A stretch of 64,000 bases of DNA from Ruficoccus amylovorans (lineage in GTDB: Bacteria > Verrucomicrobiota > Verrucomicrobiia > Opitutales > Cerasicoccaceae), in NCBI RefSeq assembly GCF_014230085.1, contig NZ_JACHVB010000013.1, positions 124,001 through 188,000 of the forward strand. Direction: 5' to 3'. How positions within the stretch are numbered: position 1 is the first letter of the stretch; each line of letters opens with the position of its first letter. Below, one piece after another: positions 62,833 through 64,000 of this stretch. The notes below the pieces were generated by a model. It worked only from the letters and a program-made list of their open reading frames with translations, was not told the origin of the DNA and did no database searches. Position numbers and translations under genes: made by a program.

Positions 62833-64000
62833 TCAGCACCAGCCCTGGCGGCGTGCGCGGCGAAGCAATCGGCGGGCCTGGCGGAATGTCACCTTGGCGG
62901 CGGGGCGCTGGCTCTGCTCGCCAAAGCGTACTGCCAGCAACGCCTGATAGGTCTCCTCCCAGGCGGTACCGTCCTCCGCTTCCGGAGGATGGGCGAGCAG
63001 GTGCTCCCGCACCGGACGATAACGCGCCAGCAACTTTCCGGCCCGCTTGCGTTGGGGGTCAAAGACCTGCATTCCGGGCCGGGAACTCCGGCGGTGCATG
63101 AGCGAACGCAGCCACAGCACGACGAAACGCATTGCCAGAAACAGGAAACAGACGGCGGAGACGCCGAGCGCGATCCGGAGGATTTTTTCGCGGTTCCAGC
63201 CCTGAGTCAGCCAGGATTTAAAGGCGTTGATCTGCTCCCGCAGCCAGGAACGGGCCTGACCGTAGGTTCGCTCGGAGTAACCCTTGAGATTCTGGGCCAG
63301 CCGGGCCTGGTCGCCCTCGTCAAAGCTGATGACCCGGCGGTACCAGACCATGCGGATGCTGTCGATCCAGGCCAACCAGCCGGAAAAACGTCCCACCGAG
63401 GCCGTCTCCATGCCGGGACCGCCAGGAGCTTCCAGCCCGGACTGCGGCGTCGGGTCCACCCGCAGCCAGTTGCCCTCACGGTCATAGACCTCGACCCAGG
63501 CGTGGGCGTTGCGGTTGCGCACGACGAGGTAATCCTCGTAGCCGTTCCACTCGGCCCCGGCAAACCCGGCCACCAGCCGCGACGGGAAACCCGCCGAGCG
63601 TGCGAGCAAGGCGAAAGCCCCGGCAAAGTGCTCACACCAGCCACGGTCATCCTGCTGCATCCACAGGATGAGGGGATCGCCCTCCTGCATGTACATTTCC
63701 CGCAGGCTGCGGCTGTAACGGTAGTGCCCGTGCAGCCACTTCAGCGCCGCCGCGATGAACGTCTGCGCATCCATCTCTTCCCCCCCGGTGATCTCCTGCA
63801 CCAGCCCCTCCAGGTAGGCGCGGTCCTCCTCCCGGTACGGGAGCGCACGGGTGGTGGCCGGGTATTCCAGACCGCTACGGGGCATCTCGCGGTCGAGTTC
63901 GATCCGGGGCGAGGCCACGGGGTCGTGCTCGATCAGCTCGAATTGCTCCATCTCGGTCGCGCTGATCCGGTCCCCCTTGTTCATGCCGCTGACCGAGTAG
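62833..64000 (-). CDS. Transglutaminase-like (TgpA-type) membrane protein, C-terminal part
   Basis: The frame stays open to the right edge, so the N-terminus lies outside the window. The transglutaminase core shows Cys in 'GWCEHFAGAFALLARSAGFPSR' (key WCEHFAG), His in 'NAHAWVEVYD' and Asp in 'RVDPTP', the full triad. A membrane helix ('ILRIALGVSAVCFLFLAMRFVVL' region) and a basic cytoplasmic tail follow. This is the arrangement of TgpA/DUF3488 proteins, which usually sit with MoxR ATPase and DUF58 genes. Those would be expected to the right. Confidence 0.88.
   Translation of the reverse strand, partial: YSVSGMNKGDRISATEMEQFELIEHDPVASPRIELDREMPRSGLEYPATTRALPYREEDRAYLEGLVQEITGGEEMDAQTFIAAALKWLHGHYRYSRSLREMYMQEGDPLILWMQQDDRGWCEHFAGAFALLARSAGFPSRLVAGFAGAEWNGYEDYLVVRNRNAHAWVEVYDREGNWLRVDPTPQSGLEAPGGPGMETASVGRFSGWLAWIDSIRMVWYRRVISFDEGDQARLAQNLKGYSERTYGQARSWLREQINAFKSWLTQGWNREKILRIALGVSAVCFLFLAMRFVVLWLRSLMHRRSSRPGMQVFDPQRKRAGKLLARYRPVREHLLAHPPEAEDGTAWEETYQALLAVRFGEQSQRPAAKVTFRQARRLLRRARRQGWC

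Noticed and set aside
62833-64000. Treating the ATG at 63984 as the true start of the transglutaminase-type protein
   Set aside because: The frame is open to the window edge, and family members have several membrane helices and more sequence before the transglutaminase core.

Overview
The window is high-GC chromosomal DNA from a bacterium that looks like a member of Verrucomicrobiota, probably class Opitutae. This placement is an inference. It rests on the gene mix, on a secreted protease with the Asp-rich 'DADPDADGMTNLEEFAYGTNP'-type module frequent in that phylum, and on abundant intergenic short-repeat families (CACAGAG, CGCAAAG and TTAACAGGAAG types). There is no phage, plasmid, rRNA or CRISPR. 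One tRNA (Val, GAC) is present.

Layout. 1-3.3 kb: the 3' end of a heavy-metal P-type ATPase gene, a NYN-domain RNA-associated protein, a hairpin-rich gap, and the minus-strand translation cluster rpsP-trmD-rplS-rplI without rimM. 3.4-7.2 kb: an EmrAB-type efflux pair and an acyl-CoA thioesterase. 7.3-15.6 kb: a trypsin-like protease, ychF, a class I glutamine amidotransferase, a ResB/CcsA cytochrome c maturation operon led by a lipoprotein, and two tiny lipoproteins. 15.8-17.8 kb: recN and tRNA-Val. 18.3-22.3 kb: a sugar-catabolism module (FGGY pentulose kinase, LacI-type regulator, DapA-superfamily aldolase) with shared candidate operators. 22.5-30.9 kb: an ArsC/Spx-like protein, an SGNH hydrolase, tex, ybaB, a DUF1015 protein, a secreted protein, a cysteine hydrolase and a coiled-coil zinc-ribbon protein.

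31-40.8 kb: glycogen metabolism (glgB, and glgP with a downstream unknown gene), pyrC and mutL. 40.8-48.4 kb: a META-domain lipoprotein, a low-GC orphan, a sigma-54-type regulator with a degenerate receiver, superoxide dismutase, a Gfo/Idh/MocA oxidoreductase with a ThuA-like protein and a divergent AraC regulator, and a MECR-like enoyl reductase. 48.8-57 kb: an M3 peptidase, a membrane zinc peptidase, a secreted S1-like protease, a YmdB-type phosphodiesterase, acetolactate synthase and a secreted hypothetical protein. 57-64 kb: an alpha-E / ATP-grasp pair, cydAB, and the 3' part of a transglutaminase-type gene.

The most unusual content is in the gaps between genes. (1) Two homologous palindromic elements of about 230 nt flank pyrC. 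Each has perfectly complementary 39-41-nt arms, yet the arms differ in sequence between the two copies, and an internal block holds a hairpin with a compensatory C-G to G-C change. (2) A two-hairpin motif of fixed geometry occurs three times, plus once in degenerate form, with a stem changed on both sides. (3) A repeat of about 100 bp occurs in inverted orientation at about 1.0 and 26.2 kb. (4) A 26-bp hairpin element recurs three times, each time between converging genes. These are the best candidates for undescribed structured elements. MutL also appears to have lost the endonuclease-motif histidines.
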